From positions 18,037,501-18,101,500 of the forward strand of contig NC_092650.1 in the NCBI RefSeq assembly GCF_032118995.1: DNA of 64,000 nt. Direction: 5' to 3'. This stretch comes from Asterias amurensis (taxonomy: Eukaryota > Echinodermata > Asteroidea > Forcipulatida > Asteriidae). Both the position numbers and the translations under genes were made by a program. Shown here piece after piece: positions 11,944-25,800 of this stretch. The stretch's first letter is position 1, and each line of letters opens with the position of its first letter. The notes beneath the pieces were generated by a model. That model saw only the letters and a list, made by a program, of their open reading frames with translations. It searched no databases and had not been told where the DNA came from.

Positions 11944-12262
11944 TTAAAGACACCGGACACTATTGGTAATATTGTGAAAGACTAGTCTTCACAGTTGGTG
12001 TATCTATGCATAAAATAACAAACCTGTCAACATTGAGCTCAATCGGTCGTCGAAGTTGCGAGATAACAGTGAAAGAAAAACATCCTTGTCACACGAAGTT
12101 GTGTGCTTTCAGATGCCAATGATTTCGAGACCTCAAATTCTAAATCTGAGGTATCAGAAATCAAACTCATGGAAAACTGCTTCGTTCTCGAAATTTCAGA
12201 GGTAACCGTTTCTCAAAATGTTTTCTATTATCAACCTCTCTTCCCAACCGTGATTTTGTTTT
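11944..12262 (+). mobile_element. Family B element, 3'-truncated copy
   Basis: Begins TTAAAGACACCGGACACTAT. It contains the family landmarks CAAAATAACAAACCTGT, GAGCTCAATCGGTCGTCG, CACGAAGTTGTGTGCTTTCA and the internal hairpin GAGACCTCA...TGAGGT. It stops before the usual TAATTACCAATAGTGTCC end. Confidence 0.75.
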
Positions 12263-13794
12263 AACAATCTCACAGTTTTGCACCTCACAATACTCCACAG
12301 CTTGATTGAGCAACCCGTACAATATTGGTTCTTAAGTAACCTCCAGACTTTGAAAGTTTCCCGAAAAGTTAAACGGCAGAAGCGACATAGACGTGTGTGT
12401 ATGGCCGGCTGCTTATTCTCTAAGTTGTTAGCGTCACGGGAACTCCTGCAAATGTTACACTGTTACACTGTAACATAGCCCTTTTATACAAGGGCTATCC
12501 ACACCATTCAGTTTAAACATGGCAAGCTAAGCTACGCCTTCACAAATTTTACAATGGCCATACCTAATAGATCAAGTAAACAACAACAATATGTTTTTAC
12601 AACGAAAGTTTATATAGATAAACCTTTTTCACGCAAACAATAATCAACTCATTATGCAAACAATTTGCCTGCCACACTAGAAGGGCAATACATAAAAAAG
12701 ATACAAAGATTTAAAGATAATGTATTTTAAAAAGACTCGTTTTGAGATGAGTTATAATACCAAACCCTCGCATTATGCCTAGAAAGGAGTATTTTCCAAC
12801 ACATTGTTACATGAATTGTTGGGGATGAGTTTGCTTGTGGACGAGTTGAATTTGGTACGAGTTGGGTACGAGTTGACTTGGGTACCTTTTTTATGATCCG
12901 AATTCTTCCTACAGGTCGTATCACAGTCAACTCGTACCAATATTTAGCGCACCGGCTAACGTACGTCAATATTAGGTAAAAAAGCTAATTACTCAAGAAA
13001 CAAGAAAACAAAAAAGTTTAGCATAAAGGCCGAATAAGACTAGAAGAAGTTTACTATCTGCATTCAATTACGTCACACACTCTCTGTGTGGCTCCATGGA
13101 CTGGTCTGGGGACCGGAAGATAGAACATGGAGTTTTAAACACTTTGGAGGCCGGTAACCAGACTTACTCGATTCCATGGAATTTGGTAGTAGTATCGATA
13201 CCACTTTCCTTGTCTTAAAACTACGCATAGTTCGATACCAAGAAATTAGGGTCGGATCAGCGACGTTAGTTTGATCGATTCCTTATTATGTTTTGGGATT
13301 TATCAAAAATAAGGTATCGATACTTAAAGCTTCCAACGCGATGACAGAACTAGTTTTTTTCATGTTGACTTTTTCGTCACCGACTGAGGAAGTGAAAGAG
13401 AAGTGGACATAAAAACAACATTTTCCATCGGAGCTTTCCAAGGCAACTTGTCAGTGGATTAGTTTACTTACCATACTACACTGTACATGTCTATTGAAGG
13501 TATTTATTACGTGTAACAGAAGTAGAATAAATTGTTAGAAACGGTTTGATAATCAGGTGTAACAAACCTGTTTTTTCTAACAGACTAATGTTTATCCCAA
13601 CGCCAGGCCATTGCATTGGCATTGCATACAAAATACACTGTCTGACTGACTGCTGTACGAATACGAATGAATACCCCATCACTCACCACTGGACGTTGTC
13701 TGTAGTGTAAAAGTGTAGGCCCTACCATGGAGGTGGCCCTATTGTGCTCTGTTACCTGTAGCTCTGTATGGACAACTCAAACATTCAGACAACT
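12263..13794. other. Unassigned intergenic DNA
   Basis: Includes an ACGAGTTG(G/A) mini-repeat at about 12834-12885 with an inverse copy ending CAACTCGTACCAA near 12940. No exon or RNA gene is seen. Confidence 0.4.
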
Positions 13795-13923
13795 CGATAA
13801 AGGTTCATCGCGAATAGCAAAATATCAAGAGAGGGCGCTGTTGAACCCACACAAAGGTATAGGTGTTGCGTGCGCGAGTTGTAGAAATTGCATAGAAACC
13901 GCCCCATATTCCTTCCCAAAATT

Positions 13924-15358
13924 AGACCCAGTAACTGGGGCGCTGTACTCCTTTTCAACAATTTTTGACTTTATCTGTCGTACTAGCGCCCCAGGGAATG
14001 GCACAGAATTTTAACGAATACCCAGTTTTTCGCGACACCCAGCCACAAAAAATGCCTCAAAATGACAAAAAGACCAAACAAACTAGCTCAAAAATCGCCT
14101 ACTCTATTCTCGATACGTCTAGGATGTAACATCAGGCATTTAATTGTACTCACGATCATTTTTTAAACTCCAAATCGATGATTTTTAACTCCGCATCGTG
14201 GAGCGATTGACAAGTCTGCGATTTTCGGATGTGTATGGTAACGAAACATGGCGTCGCGTTGTGGGTGGATGTCCATCAACGGCTGTTTAATGCTACACTT
14301 GTTAGAGGCGTTGCAGCGAATGCTATACATTGTACACGGGGATGGGTACAGGCGCTGCAGCTAGCAAGTGCCCACGTGCGTTCAATCATGGTCAACGTAA
14401 CTTACACGGTGCCGGGTTGTTGGAAAATTATCAGAAAGGGGGTGAAAGGTTCTCAGAAAGGGAATATTGTCTGAAAGAGGGGATTTTTCTGGTCTGAAGT
14501 CTGCTGGATGAAGCTGGATGGTTCTGGATGAAGTCTGCTGGTCTGGATTTTTCTGGTCATCGCCCCCCCCCCCCCCAAAAAAGAAGGAAAAAACGAAAAA
14601 AAGGGGAAAAAAGATGATAAATAAATAAAAAACAATTCTACAGTGACACTGGCAGCACTAAACATTATAAGAAGCAATTTAACCATGCACAAAAATCGTA
14701 GGCCTAGATGAAGTACAGCGGTTTTTATTTATTTATCATATTTTTCCCCCTTTTTTTTTTTTTTTTTCTTTTTTTTTGGGGGGCGATGACCAGAAAAATC
14801 CCCTCTTTCAGACAATATTCCCTTTCTGAGAACCTTTCACCCCCTTTCTGATAATTTTCCAACAACCCGGCACCGTGTAAGTTACGTTGCCCATGATTGA
14901 ACGCACGTGGGCACTCGCTAGCTGCAGCGCCTGTACCCATCCCCGTGTACAATGTATAGCATTCGCTGCAACGCCTCTAACAAGTGTAGCATTAAACAGC
15001 CGTTGATGGACATCCACCCACAATGCGACGCCATGTTTCGTTACCATACACATCCGAAAATCGCAGACTTGTCAATCGCTCCACGATGCGGAGTTAAAAA
15101 TCATCGATTTGGAGTTTAAAAAATGATCGTGAGTACAATTAAATGCCTGATGTTACATCCTAGACGTATCGAGAATAGAGTAGGCGATTTTTGAGCTAGT
15201 TTGTTTGGTCTTTTTGTCATTTTGAGGCATTTTTTGTGGCTGGGTGTCGCGAAAAACTGGGTATTCGTTAAAATTCTGTGCCATTCCCTGGGGCGCTAGT
15301 ACGACAGATAAAGTCAAAAATTGTTGAAAAGGAGTACAGCGCCCCAGTTACTGGGTCT
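13924..15358. repeat. Large near-perfect palindrome, 571-bp arms
   Basis: The left arm 13924-14494 and right arm 14788-15358 have exactly equal length and are reverse complements. The only difference I found by eye is GTCAACG at about 14394 against GGCAACG in the other arm. Inside these, a second weaker inverted pair continues the stem: homopolymer-rich 14556-14628 against 14724-14787. The loop is about 95 bp (14629-14723). The left arm also carries a ~60 bp local duplication of CTGGATGAAGTCTGCTGG units at 14495-14555. Each arm holds the same 81-codon open frame (14229-14474 and its mirror 14808-15053), which I read as a by-product of the symmetry. Outside the arms, weaker mirrored similarity persists (13795-13835 against 15370-15405). 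It may be a recent inverted duplication, a foldback transposon or an assembly artefact. Confidence 0.9.
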
Positions 15359-15399
15359 ACTCAAAATAGTGTTTCTGATTCGCGATAAACCTTATGATG

Positions 15400-15680
15400 G
15401 TTGAGACAGCACGACCGTTCGGACAGCTCAACGGTTCAGACGACTCGACGATATTGACTTTTTAATTAAGCCTAACCTAAGGCTCGACAAAAAACTCTGT
15501 TATTGTTAGTGTTACTGTTTGTTTACTTAAGTTAAAATCCTAACCACAGCTGAGCTGAGGCCCCCACAGCTATTCGTCGACTAAGTCGAGTTGTCTGACT
15601 GACAGTTGAAAAAAACGTCTGTCGAGCTGTCCGAAAGGTTGAGCTGTCTCAGACTCGACCGTTGAGTTGTCCGATGGCAA
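15400..15680. repeat. Imperfect inverted repeat rich in GTCGAG/CAGCTC words
   Basis: The left side has GTTCGGACAGCTCAACGGTT and GACGACTCGACG. The right side has GTCGAGCTGTCCGAAAGGTT and GACTCGACCGTTGAGTTGTC. It directly abuts the large palindrome and may be a MITE or part of its outer, older arms. Confidence 0.55.
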
Positions 15681-15796
15681 GTTGTCCCTGTAAATGTAGT
15701 GTAGTGTTGTTACTTTTTAGTTTTAAAATTAGTAGATGGTGGATAAATTTTCTGCTGCCACTTATTAATTGAATTATTCATCATTTGTTTTCTTAC

Positions 15797-16197
15797 TTAA
15801 AGACACTGGACACTATTGGTATTAAAATTGTCAAAGACCAGTCTTCTCACTTGGTGTATCTCAACATTCGCCCCCATGCATGAAATAACAAACCTGATAA
15901 AATTTGCACTCCATTGGTCGTCGAAGTTACGAAATAATAATGAAAGAAAAAACACCCTTGTCACACAAAGTTGTGTGCTTTCTTCAGATGCTTGATTTCA
16001 AGACCTCAAAATCTTATTCTGAGGTCTCAAAATCAAATTCGTGGAAAATTACTTCTTTCTCGTAAGCTACGTCACTTCAGAGGGAGCTATTTCTCACAAT
16101 GTTTTATACTATCAACCCCCCCCATTACTCGTTACCAAGTAAGGTTTTATGCTAATAATTATTTTGAGTAATTACCAAGAGTGTCCATTGCCTTTAA
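15797..16197 (+). mobile_element. Family B element, complete copy
   Basis: Bounded by TTAA on both sides. The ends read TTAAAGACACTGGACACTAT and GAGTGTCCATTGCCTTTAA, and the internal CACACAAAGTTGTGTGCTTT and GAGACCTCA landmarks are present. It lies about 550 bp upstream of the LRP12-like start codon. Confidence 0.8.
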
Positions 16198-16484
16198 TAC
16201 ACATCCCCTTTTTTGTTTTGATTTTGTTGAGTGATTGGTGGTATTTTGTTTTTCTTGTAATTTGGGGAATAAAAAAGAACTTACTCTAGTTGCAATAATT
16301 GTAAATGTAACCCTCGAACCTCCCAGGGTTCCTCCAGGCTATGACCTTCAGGTGGATGCAGGGTTACGATCATCCAACTTAGTGTCACTGTATCTTAGCA
16401 TATTATTACTTCCTTCATTATACTTCAAACAGGATATTTAGCAATAAAAAGTAACAAAAATGTATCAATTCTCTTTTGTAGGAT

Positions 16485-16640
16485 TGTTGGCTCTGAAAAG
16501 AGGCGGTTTGGTCTCCCTGTTTTTGAACACTATTAACTCTGCTTCTTCCTCCTGAAGAGGAGCAGAGGAAACTGTTCAAAACGTCAAGACCACATCAGCT
16601 CTTTTCAAAGCCAACACTCCAACAGAAGAGATTTATTTAA
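16485..16640. repeat. Foldback repeat with TGAAGA / CAAAACGTC core, copy 1
   Basis: The left arm GTTGGCTCTGAAAAGAGGCG is mirrored by CAGCTCTTTTCAAAGCCAAC. The middle has CCTGAAGAGGAGCAGAGGAA followed by GTTCAAAACGTCAAGACCA. It is the same family as the palindrome at 58640-58871 and related to copies at 43865-43965, 45905-46005 and 47219-47262. Confidence 0.65.
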
Positions 16641-16746
16641 AAATTCACTACATATTTTTAGTTATCACCACTTCATATTTTTAGTTATCACCACTTCGAA
16701 TATTGAACATTGTCAAATCAAAATTTTTGTTTCCTATCTGCAGGCA

Positions 16747-16810
16747 ATGGACATTTTCCGGAGACTTTCAGCGAATGGAATTGGCTCATTATGTACCACA
16801 ATATTGCCAG
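16747..16810 (+). CDS. LRP12: LRP12-like exon 1: start codon and n-region of the signal peptide
   Basis: Encodes [20 protein letters not shown] plus P and one base of the next codon. The start is chosen because the spliced product gains a hydrophobic core ([11 protein letters not shown]) from exon 2, giving a full signal peptide. The donor is CCAG|GTAAAA. A good acceptor (TTTCCTATCTGCAG) ends at 16743, three bases before the ATG, so a non-coding 5' exon probably exists upstream. Confidence 0.75.
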
Positions 16811-19800
16811 GTAAAAATTAAAACAATTTCTGTGCTACCTAATCTGAAGTTGTCCCTGACATGACTAGGCCTGGGCGACTTGTGAACATAGGGTGCGTTT
16901 GTTTAGCTTCCCTGGGTCGACCCCGGTCTGCCCCGGTACGTTCGAATAGCTTGGACGGGCTCACCTGGGTCAGCCCCCAGTGCCCTGCTTGTGGATTGGG
17001 TTACTTGGGGGTGACCTGAGGTGCATGCTGTCACCACGAGAGGGCGAGTGTGATCGTTCGATTAGCTCTTGTCAGGGGCTCACACGAGTGAGCACCGCGT
17101 GGTACACCTAGGGAAGCTTAACGAACGCACCCTTTACTACTTGACTAGTCGCGCCTCAAATAGTCGCGACTTTGACACTAGTCGGGGCTAACTTTTTAAT
17201 TTACCAAGCTGCATTGCAGCATAATGTTTGCCGTAGCGAAATAGTAAAATTCACGCTGAAAGGATTAAATTGAAGGATTTTGTCACTGATGTGTGATTGT
17301 GTTTCGTAAGTAAATTATCTTGTTGTAAATAGTTGTGAGTGACCCAATATTGCAATATTGCACAGTTAGGTCTGAGAACGCACACAACTGGCGAGAACTG
17401 TATAAAAAGGACCATCCAAAAGGCTCCCATTGTAAGGAATGATATCACCAGTCATTCCAATTTGTCGCAGGCAAAGATTTCCACTGGATGGGCACAACAT
17501 ACATCATACATGTATGTAAACCAACGTGTTAGCTAGGGAGCCGTGCACGCCGTGTTAGCACGGCCAGTTGGGCTGAAAACACGGGCAAAAATTTGATGCA
17601 CGGCTTGGGTGAAGCCGTGCTGTCTAATAATTTCAGTGAAAATTACTGAACTTCTTTTATTATTTTTGTTGTTGTTGAACAGTTTAAAAAAAGCAGTGAG
17701 TAAATATAGATTTTTGAATCAAAATTTCAACGACGCAACCATAAAACAATCACTCGAAGTTGCCTCGAAAACGCTGACCACATTGCGACCACACAAAACA
17801 CAACGCACAAACCACAATTACACAACGCACGTGCAAATTACACACAACGCAAGCGAGACACGCAGACTTCGTTTTAACAGTCAGTCGTCGTCATCGGCCG
17901 TCACCAGCAGGCAGCATGAACTCCATGCACGTGTGGTGTGATAGAGGCGAATTCACACGCGTTTTCGTTCAGATTATTTTAGGTACCAATCTCATCTCCA
18001 CGATCCTACAAACCATCGCGCTCTGGATTTTTCTACTATGACGTCAGTATCGGTAACTGAGTGACACGCGGTGCAGTGCACCTTTTACCGCATACATTCT
18101 GCAGTTGCTTTGTAGATTGGTTCCGCAGTTTTTCCCAACTCGACGGCGGCAAACATGACAATCTTTTTTCCTTCTAGAAATTCAAGGCGTATCGTTTGTT
18201 CGTTGTAGAGTTTGTTTGAAACATCGAGACTTTTTTGGATTTCAATGTTTGCATCTCTTGGGTGTTAATGCAGTTGACAAAACAATGTTTATTTTCCGCT
18301 CGAAAGGTTCAAAAACTGATTCATGTTTCTTTTCAAATTTCAAGTCGGTTTTGCTGTAGACCTCCAAATTTATTTTTCAATGCATGGTACGTTTTTTTTG
18401 CCCAGTGGAACTACTTAAATGGCACTGTCTTTTGTTCTTAATTCTCCGCAGACTGTTTACAAATTGCCCTTGACCCAGTTTCAACAATTAAACAACCTAT
18501 AAGACTTAAACGTTATGAAACCTAAGCAAATACCATGAATACTAAGGAAAATATTAATTACCATGATCAGTCGGTTTAAATTAAGCAAACAATTATGGTA
18601 CATGTAAATCACTCTTTACATTATTTTACATTAATTAATTGATTTGTTAAAAATAAATACAAAAACTATTATCAGGTTCTTGACCTTAGGCCTATAGTTC
18701 TGAAATCGAATGGACAAGAATGGATAGAAAATTAACACATGCCAAAAAATATTTTGTTGACAGCAAACTTGTACTGCATTATTTGATCGCTTTTGAATCA
18801 TTTCAGGCTAAATGGGTCCAAGCGCAGCTCCATGGTCCAAGTAACTGCTTTGAACTGGCCTAATATTGACCCAGAAACATTTTATAGAGTTTAATAATGT
18901 ATAGTGGACGTCGATCACCTTTATAATATTTGTGCTTTAAAGCCTCTCATTTTCGAGTTGAAAACAAAACAAAAATTAAATAAAAATAGCTTACTTGTAA
19001 CAGAAATAGGTACCAGAAATGCATCAGAAACCACCAGAGCTAGAGCACCTACAGTAGCCAGAGCTTCCAGGGCCCTTAAGAGGGGGGGGGGGGGGGGGGG
19101 GATGAGACAGACTTGGCGCTGCGTGCTCGTGTTGTGTGCTACACACACGTTTCTATTTTTTTGTAGTGATTTTAGGTTGCACTCCCACTTTTTCAGTTTG
19201 CACTCCCACTTTCCAAATTCCTGGCTAAGACACTGTTGTAAACTGCTTCTTAAAATTATAAAAAAAAATTGTTTTGCCGTAAAAAGTGTGAACATGTACA
19301 GTATCTACTTGCCAGGTAGAGTTTGTTCCTTAGAGAACTGTCTTTCGGCATTCTACTAAAGTGGAGTAGATTTATCGGATGTTCTGGAGACTTCTCAGTT
19401 CTGAAAAGAACTGTCCTGCTTTTTAACTACTACCCGGACGGAAGGTGTTCTCTAAAGAACAAACTCTACCTGGCAAGTAGATACTTGTGTATAGTGTTAC
19501 CGAAAACCAAATGTATTTGATACACTGTACCTCACGATGCAATGCCTCAAATCCTATAAATGCTAAGTTATCACAATATTTGTCATACCAGCACAGCTGT
19601 CTTAAATACACTGTGCATGTAGACCATTATTACCTTTGTTACTTTTTAATTATTATTTTGTGAAACTTAGATGAATGTTAGATCTCGGAAAGTTCTTGTT
19701 AATTGTGAAATGACGTCATGATGACGTCATCACATGATTTTTTTAATGATTTTTGTTTTTAAATTTTTGCACCTTTAAGTCATAAATTGCTATCTGAACA

Positions 19801-22800
19801 TGGTATTTGTTTAAATAGGCTGGATTGGTCATAACTGCTTTGATGCCAAGAGAAAATGTTCTTAACAAAACAGCTCTGCATTTGTGCACAAATGCAATCA
19901 TGTCTAGTTTTTATTTCATTCTTCTCCACAAGTTCAATCGAATTACACACAAACGAGAAACATTAAAACCTACAATAGATGTGGAGAACCAGTTTGGTTA
20001 GACTGAGGAGGACAATTTTTTCCTGAACTCAAAAGGTACTCGGTCGGCTGATACAAATGTACAGACAGAAACAGGCAACTTAAATAGCATCCACAATTTT
20101 TGTTTGCATAAAAATATCAAATAATAAACCACAAGGGAAATAATTTTGGGGTTCAACAATTCAACCCCCAGATACTGTTTTCGTAAAGATGTTTAACAAA
20201 TAAAAACTTTGAGTCGTATACTGGTGTGGGTTGAATCGAGGAGAAAATCTGTTGACTGCTGCCTTAAATCGATCATAGGCATGAGTTCCACAAGGCAGGC
20301 AGAGGATGGTATCAGAAAAAGAATACTTTCATTTATAACACCCAGAAAAAAAGAGTAACTTTGGATACGTACAATGTAGGAAGATCTCTACTTTCATCAC
20401 TTGACAGTATGCATTAAATGCTTATAAGCTGTGCGATCGAATGTACTTGTACCCCATGGAGTTACAAAACCCTCACAAATGGGTGACAGATCTTAGGTCT
20501 GATTACAATTTTACACACTGTAGTATGCTTTGAACGTCTTTCTTTAAATCTATCCTCATGAAAAATGGGCTCTGTGTTTCTCTAAACCCACACAAATGGG
20601 TGACAGAAATAAGGTCTGATTATAGTAGTGTACACTTTGAACATCTTTCTTCTATTCTTATTGGGCTCTGTGTTTCTCTAAATGCTTAACCACAGAATGC
20701 TGTACTTATTTACAGCACCCTTTAAAGTACCCTTTAAAGTGCTTGAATCTATCGGTTTTAAGAGTAGAATTCTGTGAAAAACAGAAAATTAAGCCAAAAA
20801 GTTTTTAAAATTCACAAGCTGACAATTCCTGCCCTGGTTCTTTGTTTGAGCTACAAGTATTTTTTGTCCCCAATACAGGGCTTAATTTTTCATTTATTTG
20901 GTATTAATCTTGGCACCATTCTTTTAAAGTTTTACAAAGCAGCAATCTTTTTTCTGGCTCTTTCCTCCTGAAAAACCCACAGCTATAAAATGAAGAAATT
21001 TTAAATATAAGAGGCCCCCTCATCCAACTTTATCATTAAAAAAAAACACAGGAAAATAAACAAGTTAATTTTTTTTACTCAGCCTAAATTCACCAAGCCA
21101 TGGGGCTTTTCAATCATCATTCTCATTTGTACTTCATTTACAACACTGAAAAGGTCCACTGCAAAGAACGACCATGAACTCTTCACAAACTGTTCATGAA
21201 ATGAAAACTAGGGCTCCTGATGGAAAATGGTACTTGGCTGTGCTTGGTACGAGTACCATAAAGCCCCAAAGGGGATACCATGGTGTGTTTGTTTTGTTGT
21301 GTATTGAATCACCAAGTCCCATGTTGTGTCATGACTAGTGAACTGTTCACGGGATGCTAGAGAAATGTCCACATAGTTTTTGGCCTAGTTTGATCATAGT
21401 GCTAGCCCTGGTTTGATGATGTGCATAAAAAAGTCTACAATACATGTACATGATGTAATGTATACATATGTACATGATGTAATGTATACATATGTACATG
21501 TACATGTACATGATGTATGTATCATGACGCATACAAGAGCAAAGAGTCATTGCTCTATGTTATGTACAGTGTATACTGTACATGTATGCTCGTTTGATTT
21601 GTGGATTGGATTTACTTTTGTTAGTCAGTTAGTGGGCATACTTGAATACAATACTATTACACGATTGAATACACACACACACACACACGCAGACCAGCCC
21701 TTATGCATAGTGTACACAAGCTTGTCTCTGGGTGTATGTATGCACACGTTTGCAATATGCATCATAAATAGAATCATAAAATCATATTATATGACTCTGC
21801 ACAGGCATGACAGAGGTGGGTGCAGTGTTCAAGCACCGTTTAACTTTTTAAAAAATGTGTGGAACACAAATCATTATCTGTTAAAATGTATTACAATTAG
21901 GCCCTACAATGTGTTTAACATCGACTGTGTTGTTTTATTGAACAATTTCAAACACTTTCTCATTAGAAAATTACCTTAATTTTAATTTGATGAATTTTGG
22001 TCAAAGTTCAGTTTTCTGCTCTCGTCTTTGGAACAGGCATGACACTCTCACTCTTTTCATCAGACCATTCAATCCAGACAGCATTTTAAAATTTGATGTT
22101 TTTTCCACTTACTGTTATTTTATTTTTTTACAGTATTCCTGATAGTCTTGTCCACAGCAACTGAACACGTTGAAGCAGGTAACTTGACCTTTTATCCTCG
22201 GTCAACATGTTTTAATTCATGAAAAGGGTTTTGAAGTAAAGTATAGTTTGTGGTGTAGTGCGCTAGGGAACTCAAGGCCCCCCCCCCCCCCCCCCGACTG
22301 GCATTCATCCAAAGGTGTCAAACCACCTGCCCCCCCTCTCTTTTAAAAAAAAAATGAATGTGGAGAACACTGGTGATGTTTAAAGACACTGGACACTATT
22401 GGTAGTTGTCAAAGACCAGTCTTCTAACTCAACATATGCATAAAATAACAAACCTGTGAAAATTTGAGCTCAATCGGTCGTCAGAGTTGCGAGATACATG
22501 TAACTATGAAAGAAAAAAAACACCCTTGTCACACAAAGTTGTTTGCTTTTAGATGCTTGATTTCGAGACCTTAAATTCTAAACTTGAGGTCTCAAAATCA
22601 TATTCTCGAAAACTACATTATTTCAGAGGGAGCCGTTTCTCACAATGTTTTACAATACCAACCTCTCCCCATAACTCTTAACCAAAAAAGGTTTTATGCT
22701 AATAAATATTTTGAGTAATTACCAATAGTGTCCACTGCCATTAAGGATTGACATGAATGAAACAAATGAAACAAGCATTTGTCACATGACCAGTGTATTA

Positions 22801-25800
22801 CACACATCAGGCCTGAAATTTCATTTTTTTAAAAGGCAAGGCCATTTTAATTTTAGAAAGGGCACTTCCTTTGGAAAATCTTAAAATCAGTAGAAAACTT
22901 TTGAAAGGGCACCAAGGCCAAGACCAGCGCAACAGAGGTCATGACATGCATTAGGCCTGGGCGAATTATTTGAATATCCAGTTAATGGCGAATGTGCCTT
23001 TTTTTTCTTAACCGGATATCCGCATAGGGCGCGAATAGCTATTTATTAACTGGATAGTAATTACAACCGAGTGAATGGATATTCTTTAATATCCGAATAT
23101 CCGCGGATGTCGGGCAACTGATATGAATGATTGGTCTGAATCCTTATGAAACTTCTATTAGGACAGCTTGATACGGCATAAATTAAGTATTAAACTATGC
23201 TCATCTCCGTGAAGAGTTAAAACAATGACATTTCTGACGTAATTTGTTCAAAGATTACAAAAGTTTTCCTTCACATAGAGTCAATCACGATCAAAAGAAA
23301 AAGCAAATTGCCATCTTTAAATTAGATCCGGTCATTTTTATGAATGAACGGAGTGACACTAGCTAAAACTAATATCAATCCACCCATAAGATCTCATTCA
23401 CATTTTTTTAATAGTTGGCCAGCGGTATCCGAATAACAAAATTTCACTATTCGCCCAGCACAAGCATGCATGTAATAACAGGCCTGGGACATGCCATGTT
23501 CATAAGAATGTGTGGATATAACAGAGCTGTATAAACAGTCCATTATAACTGTTAATAACATTTTATTTGACTGAAATGAAATTGACTTACACATTTTTTT
23601 TCTCCCTTGACAGCATTTACAAATTGCAGTGATGAGGCCAGCCTTGTGAGACCGTTTGACACGATAAAGAGTCCCAACTACCCGAGCAACTACCCAAACA
23701 ATGCTGCCTGCAAATGGCACATCAAGCTGAACTCCAATGAGCTGGCCACAATAAGGTTAGTGTAGAGGTATTAGCCGAGGCTTGAATTTCACACTGGATC
23801 CAAGGCAGGCCGGAGGCCAGTGATTTTAGCTTTGGGGCCAGTAAACTAGTCTCCTATGCGATGTGTTTTTGGTCACCAGGCATGCAACTCTTCCGTGTTT
23901 CCGCGGAACTCCGCGATTTTTTTTTTTTTTTTTAATGTGGAAAAAAAAAAAAAAAAAAAAAACCTTTTTTTTTTGACGGATTTTTCACAATCATGTAAAA
24001 TAAGCCTAGTACATGCTAAAAATGCACCTAAGAGCTTAATAAACCTCAACATTTTCTAGGGTACCTTTGTGGGTATCATGTCCTGTGGCGTTGCGGCTGC
24101 CTCGCTCCGCACTTGCGTTGTGCCTTTGAAAATATTTTCCTCTTTTTTTTTTCAACAGGCAGTTGCATGCCTGGGTCACGTGATGGCACTCTCAAACATA
24201 TTTGTATCACTTCCAGGGGGTATTACAGCACCAAGGCTCTGGAATTCACTCCCTGAAATCTCAGGAAAATCCATGACATCTCCATCTTTCAGCATCAACT
24301 TAAGACACACCTGTTCACACTTGCATTCCCCGACACTTTTCCCTCTTTCCATCTTGACCGGCGCCTTTGAATGGTTTTTCACCAGATTTAGCGCGCCTTT
24401 AAAAATGCTGTGTTATTATTATTTATTATTATATTCATTCATTCCCCCAAAAACACTTCTTGAAGACAGGAACACATTACGACCACATGCACCATATTCA
24501 TCACGGACAATAAGACCTTAATGAGAGTCGTTACAACCTAGCAACTAACAAAATATGGCGCACAGAAGTAACAGAACGCCGATTAAAACTGTGCAGGACG
24601 ACAATTTGCATATACCCCCGGAAGTGATAAAAGTACTTTTGAGAGCACCTGCACGCGGTCAAAAATACAGCCCACTGCGGGTTAATTAACTGAATTCTCT
24701 GTTTGTCTCTTTTCCCAGGTTTACGGACTTCCATCTGGTCCAGAGCAAAGATTGCCTAAAAGACTATGTGTCCATCAGTCCGCAGGGCATCAACCAATGT
24801 GGCTTAGAGCTACCACCGACCTACATCTCTGGCGTAAACACTGCGCTGATAATCATCACATTCAGGACGGACAAGATCAGCAGCGAGAAAGGATTCGCTC
24901 TGGAGTATTATATCAGTGAGTTTTATTAATATAAATAAAAGTGTCCTAACTTGTTTTCAAAGGCACTGCATCCGATTTCACGAAATGCTAGAATGAATCC
25001 CATCTCGAGATTAAGGACAAGTTACTCTACTTGAGTAACTCGTCCTATGGATATGGAACTTAACGTGTCCTAAGTCCTAAAAGATTTATCCTAAGTTAGG
25101 AAGAGTTTTGTGAAATCAAAGGCTGGACCAGTATTCTCACTTGGGGTATCCCTACATGTGTATGAGATAACAACTCTGTGAAAATTGTGACTCAATTGGC
25201 CATCGAAGTTGCAAAAAAATAATGACATTTTCACAGATTTTTAAAATTTTGTGCATATGTTGAGATACACCAAGTGAAAACACTGGTCTTTGACAATTAC
25301 CAAAGGTGTCTAGTACCTTTAAGGGTCATATATTGAGAATGGCCTATCTGCCAAAGTTGAAAAGCGAATTCTTTGCGTGACCAAAAATGGGAGCAAGAGG
25401 TAGACGAACAGAAAAGTCTTTGTAGAGATTTCAATTGGAGCATGTCAGTGATGTACTACGGGGTTTGTTTATGGTTTGCTTGAAAGGGTCTGGGTACTAT
25501 TTGTACAGCACAAACCCCCAAAGTCCACAGTTTTTGAGAAATGAACAGAACAAATTCTCCAAAATTGTTTGAGCATGTACAGTGGATATACGGGACTCTA
25601 CTGCATTTTTCTTTGATTTTCACTTTTTTCTTCTTTAAACCTGATGACTAATGGAGCTGAAATTTCTACATTCACATTCAGACGGGGTTCATATCATGAC
25701 CCAAAACTTGATCTACTAAAGGTATCAGAATCGTTCAAGGTACACTTTTGATGATTTGAAGTTTCCACTTTCTATTTGAAGTACATAATAAGTGTTAAGT

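Noticed and set aside
14229..15053. Two opposed 81-codon open frames with the same translation in the palindrome arms.
   Set aside because: They mirror each other because the arms are reverse complements. There is no domain or splice context, so I treat them as by-products of the symmetry.
21413..21979. A 188-codon plus-strand open frame.
   Set aside because: It is made of the ACATGT tandem repeats and a CA microsatellite, without a domain.
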